A stretch of DNA of 64,000 nucleotides. Source: Ignavibacteriales bacterium. GTDB lineage: Bacteria > Bacteroidota > Ignavibacteria > Ignavibacteriales > Melioribacteraceae. The stretch is from NCBI GenBank assembly GCA_026390775.1, contig JAPLFF010000007.1:1054001-1118000 (forward strand), given 5' to 3'. This document shows, one piece after another, positions 53,756 to 63,367 of the stretch; position 1 is the stretch's first letter; every line of letters starts with the position of its first letter. The notes under the pieces are model-generated. The model was not told the DNA's origin. It ran no database searches and worked only from the letters and a program-made list of their open reading frames with translations. The position numbers and the translations under genes are program-made.

Positions 53756-55231
53756 ATGAAAATTGCATTCGCTTCAAGCGAAGTTTTTCCATACGTAAAA
53801 ACCGGAGGACTCGGCGATGTAGCCGGTTCTCTTCCGATCGAGCTTTCAAAACTCGGCCATGAAGTAAAAGTCTTTCTTCCAAAGTATAATGTGTTTGGGG
53901 AAGAAGAACATGGTTTGCATTATCAATGGGATCTCGGAGAAATTCCAATCCGCATAGCTGGATTGGTTCACTCCGTTCATGTTCACGCTTCTACTCTTCC
54001 AAACTCTAGTGTACAAGTATATTTTGTTGATTGTCCTCACTACTTCCACCGTTTCCGCGTTTACACAAACGATCTTGACGAAGACGAAAGATTTCTTTTT
54101 TACTCAAAAGGAATTATAGAAATACTTCAGCGGCTTGCCTGGGCGCCGGATGTTATTCACTGCAACGACTGGCAAACGGGAGTTCTTCCGCTTCTTTTAA
54201 GAGAAAACTATGGTTGGGATAAATTGTTCGAAAAAACCACAACGGTTTTTTCGATTCACAATATTGCATATCAAGGAAAATTTTCTAAATCCGCTTTCGA
54301 AAAAGCTGAGATTAAACAGGAACATTATCTGCCCGGCGGAATTGGTGAATATTATGGCGGTGTTAATTTTTTAAAGACAGGAATACTAACTGCCGATATC
54401 ATCAATACCGTAAGTGAAACTTACGCACGCGAACTTTTAACCGCTGAATATGGCGCAGGCATGCAAAAGTTTTTGGAAATCAGAAAGAAAGATTTTTCCG
54501 GAATCCTAAACGGCATTGATTATAATGTTTGGAACCCGGAAACCGATAAATTTATTCCATATAAATATTCTGTAAAAGATTTATCCGGCAAGATTAAAAA
54601 TAAAAAGTTTTTGCTTGAGCATCTTGGTCTTCCGTTCAACGAAAATATTCCGCTTGTTGGAATTGTTTCCAGACTTGTTGATCAAAAAGGATTTGATCTG
54701 TTTTCTTACGGATTAAACCGCTTGATGGACTTGCCTGTTCAATGGGTAATGCTTGGAAGCGGCGAGTATAGATATGAAGCTATGTTCAGTGAAATTGCTC
54801 GCAAGTTTCCAGAGAAAGTTTCTTCGTATCTTGGTTTTAATAATGAGCTTTCTCACTTAATCGAAGCCGGTGCGGATATTTTTACTATGCCCTCACATTT
54901 TGAGCCGTGCGGGTTAAATCAAATTTATTCTCTTCGATATGGAACCGTTCCCGTCGCAAGGAAAACCGGTGGCCTTGCGGACACGGTTCAAGATTGGAAA
55001 GATTCTATTTTGCATGGTGATGAAACGGGAAATGGATTTTTGTTTGAAGAATATACTTCGGAATCATTTGTCCGCGCTCTTCAAAATGCTATTTATGAAT
55101 TCCACAACAAAGAGGCCTGGCGGAAGATACAGATCAACGGAATGAATAAAGATTTATCCTGGGCAAAATCAGCTGGTAAATATGTTTCGCTTTATGAAAA
55201 AGCTGTCTCAAAAATTAAAAAAATAAAATAA
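53756..55231 (+). CDS. glgA: Glycogen synthase (ADP-glucose type)
   Basis: 491 residues, family GT5. The N-terminal ADP-glucose-binding motif is KTGGLGDVAGSLP with K15. It also has HCNDWQTGVLPLLL, FSIHNIAYQG, EYYGGVNFLKTGI, and GIDYNVWNP. The C-terminal half carries GIVSRLVDQKGFDL and SHFEPCGLNQIYSLRYGT with the catalytic Glu (E in FEPCGLNQ), then RKTGGLADTV. It extends alpha-1,4-glucan from ADP-glucose. No other glg gene is in the window. Confidence 0.97.
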   Translation: MKIAFASSEVFPYVKTGGLGDVAGSLPIELSKLGHEVKVFLPKYNVFGEEEHGLHYQWDLGEIPIRIAGLVHSVHVHASTLPNSSVQVYFVDCPHYFHRFRVYTNDLDEDERFLFYSKGIIEILQRLAWAPDVIHCNDWQTGVLPLLLRENYGWDKLFEKTTTVFSIHNIAYQGKFSKSAFEKAEIKQEHYLPGGIGEYYGGVNFLKTGILTADIINTVSETYARELLTAEYGAGMQKFLEIRKKDFSGILNGIDYNVWNPETDKFIPYKYSVKDLSGKIKNKKFLLEHLGLPFNENIPLVGIVSRLVDQKGFDLFSYGLNRLMDLPVQWVMLGSGEYRYEAMFSEIARKFPEKVSSYLGFNNELSHLIEAGADIFTMPSHFEPCGLNQIYSLRYGTVPVARKTGGLADTVQDWKDSILHGDETGNGFLFEEYTSESFVRALQNAIYEFHNKEAWRKIQINGMNKDLSWAKSAGKYVSLYEKAVSKIKKIK

Positions 55232-55290
55232 ATTAGTTGTTACAGATTTTTAACTTAGAATAATATCTCCAACAATATAATTATCAAGTA

Positions 55291-56454
55291 ATGAAATTAT
55301 CACAGCAGCTTCTTTTTTTCGGAATCGTTTTTTCTATTTACGGATTAATAAATTTTTACATTATCCGTCGTGCACTTTTAGTCGTTCCGGAATCTTACAA
55401 ATCTTTATTCATAATCACATCGGTAATAATTATTCTTTCTTTTATTGCCGGAAGATTTTTAGAGCGCATCTCTATAAATTTTTTCAGCGATACATTGGTC
55501 TGGATCGGTTCATTCTGGATTGCGCTTATGTTTTATTTTTTTCTGGTTTTTGTCGTTATTGACTTACTGAGGTTAATAAATTTGATTATTCCTTTCTTTC
55601 CGGCTTTTATTACACACAATATCGAAAAGACCAGACGCATAACCGCGCTTATTGTTCTAATCTTAGTTACTGTAACCGTTGTTGGCGGATACATCAACAC
55701 AAAAGTTATTATAACAAAGACTTATAAGATGAAAATCTATAAATATGCAGGGGAACTAAAATCTCTAAACATTGCAATGGCTTCCGATATTCATCTTGGA
55801 ACAATCAACGGTAAATCATTTCTAAATAAACTTGTAACCGAAATCAATAAATTAAATCCGGATATTATTCTGCTTGCGGGCGATATCATTGATGAAGACT
55901 TAGCTGCTGTAATAAAAAATAACGTGGGAGAAGAATTGACCCGTCTTAAGTCTAAGTACGGTGTTTATGCAATTACAGGAAATCACGAGTATATCGGCGG
56001 CGTAGAAGAGGCATACAGATATTTAATTGCCCACGGTGTAAATGTGTTAAGAGATGACAAAATAAAAATTGATAATGCTTTCTATGTTGTTGGAAGAGAG
56101 GATCGCTCTATAAGACAATTTGCGGGAAAACAAAGAAAAGAATTAAAAGATTTGTTGACCGGCGTTGATAAATCTTTTCCGGTTATTTTGATGGACCACC
56201 AGCCATTTGGATTAAACGAAGCGCTCGAAAACGAAATTGATTTACAGCTTTCAGGTCACACACACTACGGGCAGCTTTGGCCGCTCAATTTTATAATTGA
56301 AAAAATTTATGAGTTGAGTTGGGGTTACGGCCTCAACGGGAATACTCATTACTATGTCTCATGCGGCGTTGGCGGTTGGGGTCCTCCCGTTCGAACTGGA
56401 AGCCGTCCAGAAATTATAAACTTCAAAATAAATTTTGCCGGTCCTAGAAAATAA
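55291..56454 (+). CDS. Membrane-anchored metallophosphoesterase
   Basis: 387 residues. Three or four membrane spans fill residues 1-145 (LLFFGIVFSIYGLINFYII, FIITSVIIILSFIAGRF, WIGSFWIALMFYFFLVFVVI, ALIVLILVTVTVVGGYI). The calcineurin-like domain follows: NIAMASDIHLGTING, ILLAGDIIDED, YAITGNHEYIGG, VILMDHQPFG and LQLSGHTHYGQLWP, which is the full set of metal ligands. The layout resembles YkuE/YaeI-like enzymes, which act on lipid-linked phosphate esters; this one is probably at the outer face of the inner membrane. It converges with the subtilase gene; the 14-bp gap leaves no terminator. Confidence 0.92.
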   Translation: MKLSQQLLFFGIVFSIYGLINFYIIRRALLVVPESYKSLFIITSVIIILSFIAGRFLERISINFFSDTLVWIGSFWIALMFYFFLVFVVIDLLRLINLIIPFFPAFITHNIEKTRRITALIVLILVTVTVVGGYINTKVIITKTYKMKIYKYAGELKSLNIAMASDIHLGTINGKSFLNKLVTEINKLNPDIILLAGDIIDEDLAAVIKNNVGEELTRLKSKYGVYAITGNHEYIGGVEEAYRYLIAHGVNVLRDDKIKIDNAFYVVGREDRSIRQFAGKQRKELKDLLTGVDKSFPVILMDHQPFGLNEALENEIDLQLSGHTHYGQLWPLNFIIEKIYELSWGYGLNGNTHYYVSCGVGGWGPPVRTGSRPEIINFKINFAGPRK

Positions 56455-56468
56455 TCCGCGTAATTTTT

Positions 56469-59288
56469 TTATTTCAATAAAATCATTTTCTTCGTTTGTA
56501 TGTTGCCGCCTGTACTTAATTGATAGAAATAAACGCCGCTTGGCAATTGAAAATTGCGAATTGAGAATTGCGAATTATAAATTCCTGGTTGTTTGTAATC
56601 ATCAACTAAGGTCGCTACTTCTCTTCCCAGTAGATCGTAAACTTTCAAAGTTACGTGAGCACCAACTGCAATTTGCCAACTGATAACTGTGTTGGGGTTG
56701 AATGGATTCGGATAGTTCTGAAATAATTCAAAACCAGTTGGTAATTTTTGATGGTCTCCTTCGAGCGCACTAATAATATATTCAGCTCGGCTCTGTTTAA
56801 TTGCATTTCTTAATTCACTAAGAGTTGCCCCTGCTGCTATTGCAAATCCAACTTTTAAAGTGTCGTGTGCCCGAATAATAAAATCGCCGCCTGAAATCAC
56901 GAAAGAAATATCTGTTGGACCAATTTTATTATTTACAATCCCGCTAGAAAGTGTTATCCACTTTTCGGCATCGCTAAATCCGTTAACGTCTGTTAATATT
57001 ACACTACCGGATATTGCGTTATTGTCGATCGGATAATATCCGTATTTGTTAGATGAAACAAGCGCTGCGCCGACAATTGTGCTCACAAGGGTTTTGTTCG
57101 TACAAAAAGCATATCCAAAATTATCTTGAAAATCATAAGCGGTTGAATCTATAGTTGGAATATCTGCCGGTATATCCCAATCAAAAAAATATCCCGCATA
57201 CAGATTGCTAATGTTTTGCGAAGTTGTGTTTATCATTTCGGCTATCAACAAAACAAAATTATCATTGGGCACATTTGCATAAGTATATGCGTGGAATTTA
57301 GTTTCTATGCCAAGTTTGTTTGCAACGGCACCGTCGTCATTAAAAACTGTAACTGAATGTTGTGTGGTTCCATCATTCAGAATCATTTTAACTGGAGTTA
57401 CAGTTAGGAAATCCGTGTCTTGATTTTGTAAAACTCTCGCAACATCCATAACTTTGTTCGAATCAGTTCCATACATAAAAGCGCCTTCATATAAAAGGTT
57501 ATCGCCGCCGTTATATTTAAATCCTGATCCTTCTAGATTATTAGGAAAATCATTAAATCCGAGCGCGCCTTTACTTGTAATGCTCATCGTTATTTTACCA
57601 ACATTGTGTGTGTCGTATGTTGGATTGATTCGCGCACTTATCCATTGAAAATCAATTTCAGTTTCATTAATAAAATATTTTAAAAGTAAATGGAGATCGT
57701 GGTTGAGCGGTGCGTTAGAGTGTATGCTAAATTTAAATTTATTTGATGAATTCTTTACCGAATCCACCGGTATCCCTATTAGCCCCGTATCGAAATTGTA
57801 TTCCAGTAGATCAATCGAGCTATCGTTATCAATGTTAACTAACTGCACATTAACATTTGAGACTGTCTTCAAATAATTCTTAAAAGTAATTTCAATAGAA
57901 ACATTTTCGCCCGATTCCAATATGCCGTTACCGTTTCCTTCGTCTATAAATTTAATATTAGTTGCGCGAATAGATGTTGCGTTCGTGTCAGTTACGGCTC
58001 TAAATGCATTTACTCTTCCTCTGCCCAAAAGATATTTTAAATTCGCGTTATTCGATTGTTCAATGTTGTCTGAAGTTACCCGTATCTGTTCTGCAACTTG
58101 AAGTGCTGTATAATTCCGGTGTATTGAAAATACCAGTCCGGCCAATCCTGCAACAAGTGGGGAAGACATTGATGATCCGCTAATTCTAAAATAGAGTGAG
58201 TCTGTGGGGAGTTTATGGGCCCACGTTGATAAGATAGATGTCCCCGGGGCAAATACGTCCACCGTTCTTCCATAATTTGCGGCAAAAGAAATTACATCGC
58301 TGTCTGTTTCCGACCAGCCAACGCTTAAAACTCCATTAAAGCTGGCGGGATAAAAATCCGTTAGCTCTCCGTCGTTTCCTGCTGCTGCAACAACCAAAGC
58401 TCCTTTCGATATTGCATAATTAATTACTTCTTGGCCAAGATTTGAATAATCAAATCCTCCCCAGCTGCAATTAATAACCCGCGCTTTATTGTCTGCCGCA
58501 TATTTTATTCCTTCATAACCGTAATAAATGTACGGGTAACCATTTGCGTCTCGCATATCCCCGCGCGATGCTTTGACCGGAATGAAAGAACAATTGAACC
58601 CGATCGAAGCAATTCCTTTTTGATTATTTGTTACCGCACAAGCAATTCCTGCAACGTGTGTTCCATGATATCTGTTCTGTGAAGAAACATCCTCGCTCGG
58701 ATCGTTGTCCGGTATTCCATTGCTGCCGCCTAAATCATAACCCACAAAGCGGCCGTTGTCATACCAAACGTTTGCCAGAAGATCGGGATGAGTCCAATCA
58801 ACTCCCGTATCAACTATTCCGATTACAACAGTTGTATCACCTTTCGTAATATCCCACGCCTCTTTTGCATGAATGCGTTCTAAATTTTTCTGCTGATTTA
58901 GAACAAAGAGTGAATCGTTCGGTGAATATGCAATCGTTTGAATATACTTTGGTTCAGCCCATTCAACATTGCTTTGTTTTGAAATTTTTGCCGCCAACTC
59001 GACCGGACTTTCGGGCGAATCATATTTTAAAAGGTAAATGCGGCTTAATGATTCTTCCCCTTTGTTCAATTTTGATTGAGGCGGGAAAAGCTGTGTGAAA
59101 TTCTGAACTGAAAAATTTTGTGTTGATTTATTTAACGTTTGTGGAGACACAGAAAAGTTCTTCTTAAACTTTACGACAAGTGTGTTCGAGATATAAAACG
59201 ATTTCCCTTTTTGTATTACGTTCTGTCCGGCGCTAACTGAAATTCCGAAAAGAATTAATAACGTTATATAAAAAAATATTTTTCTCAT
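56469..59288 (-). CDS. Subtilisin-like (S8) serine protease with T9SS sorting domain
   Basis: 939 residues. It has a signal peptide (FYITLLILFGISVSAG), an N-terminal prodomain to about 135, and an S8 catalytic domain with D160 in VIGIVDTGVDWTHPDL, H208 in NRYHGTHVAGIACA, N305 in AAAGNDGE and S373 in RISGSSMSSPLVAGLAG. A long beta-rich region follows (about 440-850). The end is a type A sorting domain (FELFQNYPNPFNPNTVISWQ, VTLKVYDLLGREVATLVDD, final KMILLK). It is probably secreted by the type IX system. Near residues 902-915 the sorting domain is encoded by a 7-bp repeat tract and reads NSQFSIRNFQLPSG. It shares orientation with two M1 peptidase genes. Confidence 0.93.
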   Translation of the reverse strand: MRKIFFYITLLILFGISVSAGQNVIQKGKSFYISNTLVVKFKKNFSVSPQTLNKSTQNFSVQNFTQLFPPQSKLNKGEESLSRIYLLKYDSPESPVELAAKISKQSNVEWAEPKYIQTIAYSPNDSLFVLNQQKNLERIHAKEAWDITKGDTTVVIGIVDTGVDWTHPDLLANVWYDNGRFVGYDLGGSNGIPDNDPSEDVSSQNRYHGTHVAGIACAVTNNQKGIASIGFNCSFIPVKASRGDMRDANGYPYIYYGYEGIKYAADNKARVINCSWGGFDYSNLGQEVINYAISKGALVVAAAGNDGELTDFYPASFNGVLSVGWSETDSDVISFAANYGRTVDVFAPGTSILSTWAHKLPTDSLYFRISGSSMSSPLVAGLAGLVFSIHRNYTALQVAEQIRVTSDNIEQSNNANLKYLLGRGRVNAFRAVTDTNATSIRATNIKFIDEGNGNGILESGENVSIEITFKNYLKTVSNVNVQLVNIDNDSSIDLLEYNFDTGLIGIPVDSVKNSSNKFKFSIHSNAPLNHDLHLLLKYFINETEIDFQWISARINPTYDTHNVGKITMSITSKGALGFNDFPNNLEGSGFKYNGGDNLLYEGAFMYGTDSNKVMDVARVLQNQDTDFLTVTPVKMILNDGTTQHSVTVFNDDGAVANKLGIETKFHAYTYANVPNDNFVLLIAEMINTTSQNISNLYAGYFFDWDIPADIPTIDSTAYDFQDNFGYAFCTNKTLVSTIVGAALVSSNKYGYYPIDNNAISGSVILTDVNGFSDAEKWITLSSGIVNNKIGPTDISFVISGGDFIIRAHDTLKVGFAIAAGATLSELRNAIKQSRAEYIISALEGDHQKLPTGFELFQNYPNPFNPNTVISWQIAVGAHVTLKVYDLLGREVATLVDDYKQPGIYNSQFSIRNFQLPSGVYFYQLSTGGNIQTKKMILLK
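56543..56584. repeat. 7-bp repeat tract inside the sorting domain of the subtilase gene
   Basis: On plus: GCAATTG AAAATTG, CGAATTG AGAATTG, CGAATTA TAAATTC: six units, strict 7-bp period. The encoded piece replaces the strand that other sorting domains have before SSGTYFYRL. Confidence 0.75.
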
Positions 59289-59364
59289 GTCTTTGGCTTT
59301 AAGAATTTACTTAGACAAGTTTATGAATTCGGTGTGTAACTAACAATGATTCTTGTCAACGCTT

Positions 59365-59396
59365 TTTAATCCTCCCCATAAGCGGGGAGGATTAAA
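59365..59396. repeat. 13-bp perfect stem-loop between M1 peptidase and subtilase genes
   Basis: TTTAATCCTCCCC and GGGGAGGATTAAA pair perfectly around ATAAGC. It lies 16 bp past the stop of the M1 gene on minus. There is no T-tract on that strand, so it may act as a terminator, an mRNA stabilising hairpin, or a REP-like palindromic repeat. Confidence 0.75.
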
Positions 59397-59411
59397 CTGA
59401 TTGGTTAAAAT

Positions 59412-61325
59412 TTATTTTTTCTTTACTTCGTAAACGTTATTCTTTTCGTTTGCATCGGGAACTAATTTTGAATTAATCTCAACCTTTTTAATCTCTTTCG
59501 TTGTATTAACGCTTACGGTAATTTCTTTCTTTCCGTCTCTCCACATAGAAGCACTATTATGAATTTCTTCGGCAGAATCATCTATATAAGTTATTTTTAA
59601 ATCAATGGGAACGGGAACATTTCCAATTTTTTCAATTACTATTTCTGTTTTCCCTTTTTTTGAACTTACACTTTTAATACCGAGATCCGGATAATCCCTT
59701 TCGAAATACCATGGATTCCAGAACCAGCTTAAGTCTTCTTTTGTAACATCGTTGAATGTAAAAAAGTAATCCCAGGGTATCGGGTGTTTTCCGTTCCATC
59801 TATTAATATATTCATGCAATCCTTTCTTAAACAATTCATCGCCCAAAATATCTTTAAGAACATAATATGAGATAGACGCTTTTGGATATGAATTAAACGA
59901 AAGCATTGGTCCGCGCGTTGCAATTGAGGGAAGTATCATCGGTGTATCATATTCGTTGCCCATTACTCTGCTAACATAAAGTACATTCCCCGTAAATTCG
60001 TCCGCATCTTTAACAAGGCTGCCTAACAATGCTGAAGTAAAAAAAGTTGCCCAGCCTTCATCCATCCAGGCATACTTGCGTTCATTAATTCCCATATAAA
60101 ACGGAAAATATGTGTGAGCAATTTCGTGAAGCGTAACCCCGGCTTGACCTGCTGCTGTATAGCCCATGCCGTTGTTTGTCATCATTGGAATTTCCATTCC
60201 GCCGCCACCCATTGTTTCTCCGTTGAACGTAGTGATCTTCGGATATGGAAACGGAACACCCGGCCAAACTTTAGAAAGATTTTCTACCGAAAGTTTTGCA
60301 TAGTAAGCTACTTCGTCCCACCCTTTGGATTTGACCGGATAAACTGCGTCGGTAAAAACTTTTCTGCCATTTGCATCAATCTCTGCGCCGATTCCATCCC
60401 AGATGTATCCGCTGCTTGTTGCAAAAGAAATATCCGGAACCCCTTCTGCTTTAAATTTCCAGACATTTTTTTCTTTGTCTGCTGTAGCACCGTTTTTCAA
60501 ATCTTCTTCCCGCACGATTCTAATAATGCCGTCTGATTCTTGTGCTTCTTTATAACGGGAATAAATTTCGGGTTTTACTACTTCCTGCAGATTCTGATAT
60601 GTTCCTGTTGCCCAGACTAGAAAATTTCGTGGTACTGTGATATCAAAATCAAAATTATTTTTGTCGTTGTAGAATTCTACTGCTCCCCCATATTCGATCA
60701 TGTCCCATCCATCAATGTCATCATAAACGGCTACTTGAGGATACCAATACGCAACATAAAGGGTTGAGTCGTTGTAAGCACCCATTCTTATGCGCGTTTC
60801 TTTAGGAATTATGACCGACCACTTAACATCAATAGTTGTAATTGATTTCGGAGGAATTGGTTTTTCTAAATTTCTTATACTCATGTTTGTTGCGCTTCTG
60901 GAAAGACCTCCTCTTCCTTTTGTACTAATTCCAACTCCGTTGATCATAAATGTATCAATCACTACTCCATCTGTTTCATCTGACGGATTAATTTGAAAAT
61001 CTCGACTGTTCCCTTTCTTCATAACGTCCTGATACAAACGAAAAACTATCCTGCTTAGTGAATCCGGACTATCGTTATAATATTTAATTTGTTCGGTTCC
61101 TTTTACAATTCGCTCTTTAGGAAATACTTCTGCTTGGATTTTATAGTCGGCGTGATTTATCCAATAATTCGGTCCAGGTTTCCCGTCGTAAGACCGCATT
61201 CCCTTTTCGTATGCTTTAACAATATTGCGTGGAATGTAGATGGAAGAATTTTGTGCTTGTGTTATGGTGGTTAATAAAATTATTACAAAGAATATTTTTG
61301 ATGTGTGTGTTAACAAATTTTTCAT
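59412..61325 (-). CDS. Secreted M1 family metallopeptidase (copy 1)
   Basis: 637 residues with a signal peptide (IFFVIILLTTITQAQ). The zinc site is H400-E401-I-A-H404 with E423 in AWMDEGWATFF, exactly the HEXXH-X18-E spacing of family M1. The GxMEN exopeptidase motif is replaced by GGGGMEIPMMTNNG. The substrate is unknown. Unlike classic aminopeptidase N it is short, lacking the helical C-terminal domain, and ends after a beta-domain (PDLGIKSVSSKKGKTEIV). It is the downstream of two tandem paralogs, 60 bp after the other, probably in one transcript. Confidence 0.9.
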   Translation of the reverse strand: MKNLLTHTSKIFFVIILLTTITQAQNSSIYIPRNIVKAYEKGMRSYDGKPGPNYWINHADYKIQAEVFPKERIVKGTEQIKYYNDSPDSLSRIVFRLYQDVMKKGNSRDFQINPSDETDGVVIDTFMINGVGISTKGRGGLSRSATNMSIRNLEKPIPPKSITTIDVKWSVIIPKETRIRMGAYNDSTLYVAYWYPQVAVYDDIDGWDMIEYGGAVEFYNDKNNFDFDITVPRNFLVWATGTYQNLQEVVKPEIYSRYKEAQESDGIIRIVREEDLKNGATADKEKNVWKFKAEGVPDISFATSSGYIWDGIGAEIDANGRKVFTDAVYPVKSKGWDEVAYYAKLSVENLSKVWPGVPFPYPKITTFNGETMGGGGMEIPMMTNNGMGYTAAGQAGVTLHEIAHTYFPFYMGINERKYAWMDEGWATFFTSALLGSLVKDADEFTGNVLYVSRVMGNEYDTPMILPSIATRGPMLSFNSYPKASISYYVLKDILGDELFKKGLHEYINRWNGKHPIPWDYFFTFNDVTKEDLSWFWNPWYFERDYPDLGIKSVSSKKGKTEIVIEKIGNVPVPIDLKITYIDDSAEEIHNSASMWRDGKKEITVSVNTTKEIKKVEINSKLVPDANEKNNVYEVKKK

Positions 61326-61385
61326 GGTTCCTCTAATCTGTTTCGTATTTAGATGTCTCTCGTGGTGATAATGTTTCTTTTATTG

Positions 61386-63272
61386 TTATTTTAATTCAAC
61401 GGTATTATCCTTCAAATTAACGTCCGGTATTTGACTGCTGCCGAGCTCGACTTTTATCACTTTCTTCTTTGAAGAAATGAAGGTCGTAATTCCAATATTT
61501 TCGTCTTTCCATTCGCTTGCTGTTTTATCATAAACAAACGCATCTGTTCCGTCATCGTAATAAAATTTTATTTTAATCGGAACAGGTAATCCACCCTTGT
61601 TAGAAACGTTTACGCTTACACCGCCTTCAATATTTTTAGCTGTTAGAGATAGATCGGGATATTTGTTTTCAAAAAACCATGGTTTTAAATACCAGTCTAA
61701 ATTTTGTCCTGCCGTTTCATTAAATGTAAAAAAGAAATCAAAGGGGATCGGATGTTTGCTGTTCCAACGATTCATGTATTCATGCAAACATTTTTTGAAA
61801 AGATCGTCGCCAAGCAACTGACGTAAAAATTCATATGCTGCGCCGGGTCTTCGGTATGAAGCGGTTCTGTAAGAAGCGCCTCTCAATTCGTAAGACAAAA
61901 CCATTGGCGGTATGTCCTGTTCGTTACCGGCAAAATTATTATAGCCTAATGCATTTCTTGTTCTCGGATCGTATCCTGGTGCGTTTGCAGTTTGAAAATC
62001 AAACGGAAGCATTGTTGCCCAGCCTTCATCCATCCACGCGTACTTGCGCTCGTTGATTCCCATAAAAAACGGAAAGTATGTGTGAGATATTTCGTGCGAG
62101 GTTAGATGAACAGTGCCTTGGAGTTCAGGCTCGGATGAATCGTTCACCATCATCGGGTATTCCATTCCTCCTTCTCCGTTGAACACTGTCATTTCGGGAT
62201 ATGGATATGGCCGCCCCGGAATTTGTGTTGAAAAACTTTCGATCGCTTTGCGTGCAAGTTCTGCTACATTATAAAAATCTTTTGATGATTTATTATAAGC
62301 CGCATCTACAAATGAAGCCCTTCCTTCTTTTTTATCTACAACCACGCTGGAGCCGTCCCACAAATAATGATCGCTTGTGGCAAAAGCAAAATCCATTACA
62401 TTCTCCGCTCTGAATTTATACGTGAGCTTTTCTTCGTCAGCCGTTATTAATCCTTTTTGATAATCTTTCTCTTCAACTATTTTCACAACTTCTGGGGAGT
62501 TATATGCTTTTTTATATTTCTCATAAACCTCTGACGATAAAACTTCTTTCGGATTTAGCAGAACGCCTGTTGCCCAGACTAAAAAGTTTTTCGGAATGGT
62601 TAACTTAACATCGTAATTAGAGAAATCGTTATAAGTTTCTGTTTGTCCCGTGTAATTTATAACATCCCAGCCGTCTATATCATCATACACTGCAACTTGC
62701 GGAAACCAATATGCCACGAAGAAAGTTGTGCTGTCGTATGCGCCCATTCTAATTTGTGATGTGTTCGGAATGATAAAATTCCAGTCGCATTTTATTTCCG
62801 CTTTTGATTTTGGAACAATTGGTTTTTCTAATGTTAGAAATAGATTCGTTCCTTCTCTTCGCAACTTCGGACTCGTCCCATCGGTTTTGTATTCTTTGCC
62901 GTCAACAAAGATTCCATTTGACTTCATTCCGTCTGTTAATGCTTTGCTGTCTATTTCAAAATCCAGCATGTTTCCTTTTCGGTAAATATCCATTAAGATT
63001 TTAATTACGATCTGTTTCAAAGTATCGGGACTATTATTATAGTAAGTAATCTCTTCCGTTCCGGTTAGAATTCTTGTTTTGGGTTCCAGCTCGGCTTTGA
63101 TTTTATAATCAGCGCTGTTCTGCCAATAATTTGGTCCGGGATTCCCTTCTTGCGTGCGCGTGCCTTTATCAATTGCTTTTTGAATGTTTCGCGGAATCGT
63201 TAAAGAAGATTTCTGAGCAAACGAAATTGCAGTTAAAAGAAAAATTACCGAAATAAGAATTTTTCTGTTCAT
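61386..63272 (-). CDS. Secreted M1 family metallopeptidase (copy 2)
   Basis: 628 residues with a signal peptide (ILISVIFLLTAISFAQ). The zinc site is H393-E394-I-S-H397 and E416 in AWMDEGWATML, again HEXXH-X18-E. The exopeptidase loop reads GEGGMEYPMMVND. It is similar to the neighbouring copy along its length (NPGPNYWQNSADYKIKAE against KPGPNYWINHADYKIQAE), with the HTYFPF.MGINERKYAWMDEGWAT block nearly unchanged. The paralogs differ more in the loops before the last helix, where this one has an extra TRNALGYNNFAGNEQDIPP piece. The first of the two in the transcript. Confidence 0.9.
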   Translation of the reverse strand: MNRKILISVIFLLTAISFAQKSSLTIPRNIQKAIDKGTRTQEGNPGPNYWQNSADYKIKAELEPKTRILTGTEEITYYNNSPDTLKQIVIKILMDIYRKGNMLDFEIDSKALTDGMKSNGIFVDGKEYKTDGTSPKLRREGTNLFLTLEKPIVPKSKAEIKCDWNFIIPNTSQIRMGAYDSTTFFVAYWFPQVAVYDDIDGWDVINYTGQTETYNDFSNYDVKLTIPKNFLVWATGVLLNPKEVLSSEVYEKYKKAYNSPEVVKIVEEKDYQKGLITADEEKLTYKFRAENVMDFAFATSDHYLWDGSSVVVDKKEGRASFVDAAYNKSSKDFYNVAELARKAIESFSTQIPGRPYPYPEMTVFNGEGGMEYPMMVNDSSEPELQGTVHLTSHEISHTYFPFFMGINERKYAWMDEGWATMLPFDFQTANAPGYDPRTRNALGYNNFAGNEQDIPPMVLSYELRGASYRTASYRRPGAAYEFLRQLLGDDLFKKCLHEYMNRWNSKHPIPFDFFFTFNETAGQNLDWYLKPWFFENKYPDLSLTAKNIEGGVSVNVSNKGGLPVPIKIKFYYDDGTDAFVYDKTASEWKDENIGITTFISSKKKVIKVELGSSQIPDVNLKDNTVELK

Positions 63273-63367
63273 CGTTGTCCCTTTAATAATTTACATGTTG
63301 AGTTAGTTGGCGGTAAAAATAGGTTGGTGGTAGATTTTTTACAAATTAATTATTTTTAATGCTGTGA

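Noticed and set aside
60114-60536. A 140-codon plus-strand frame inside the M1 peptidase gene, rich in Cys and His.
   Set aside because: Antisense of the HEXXH region; no similarity to a metal-binding family.
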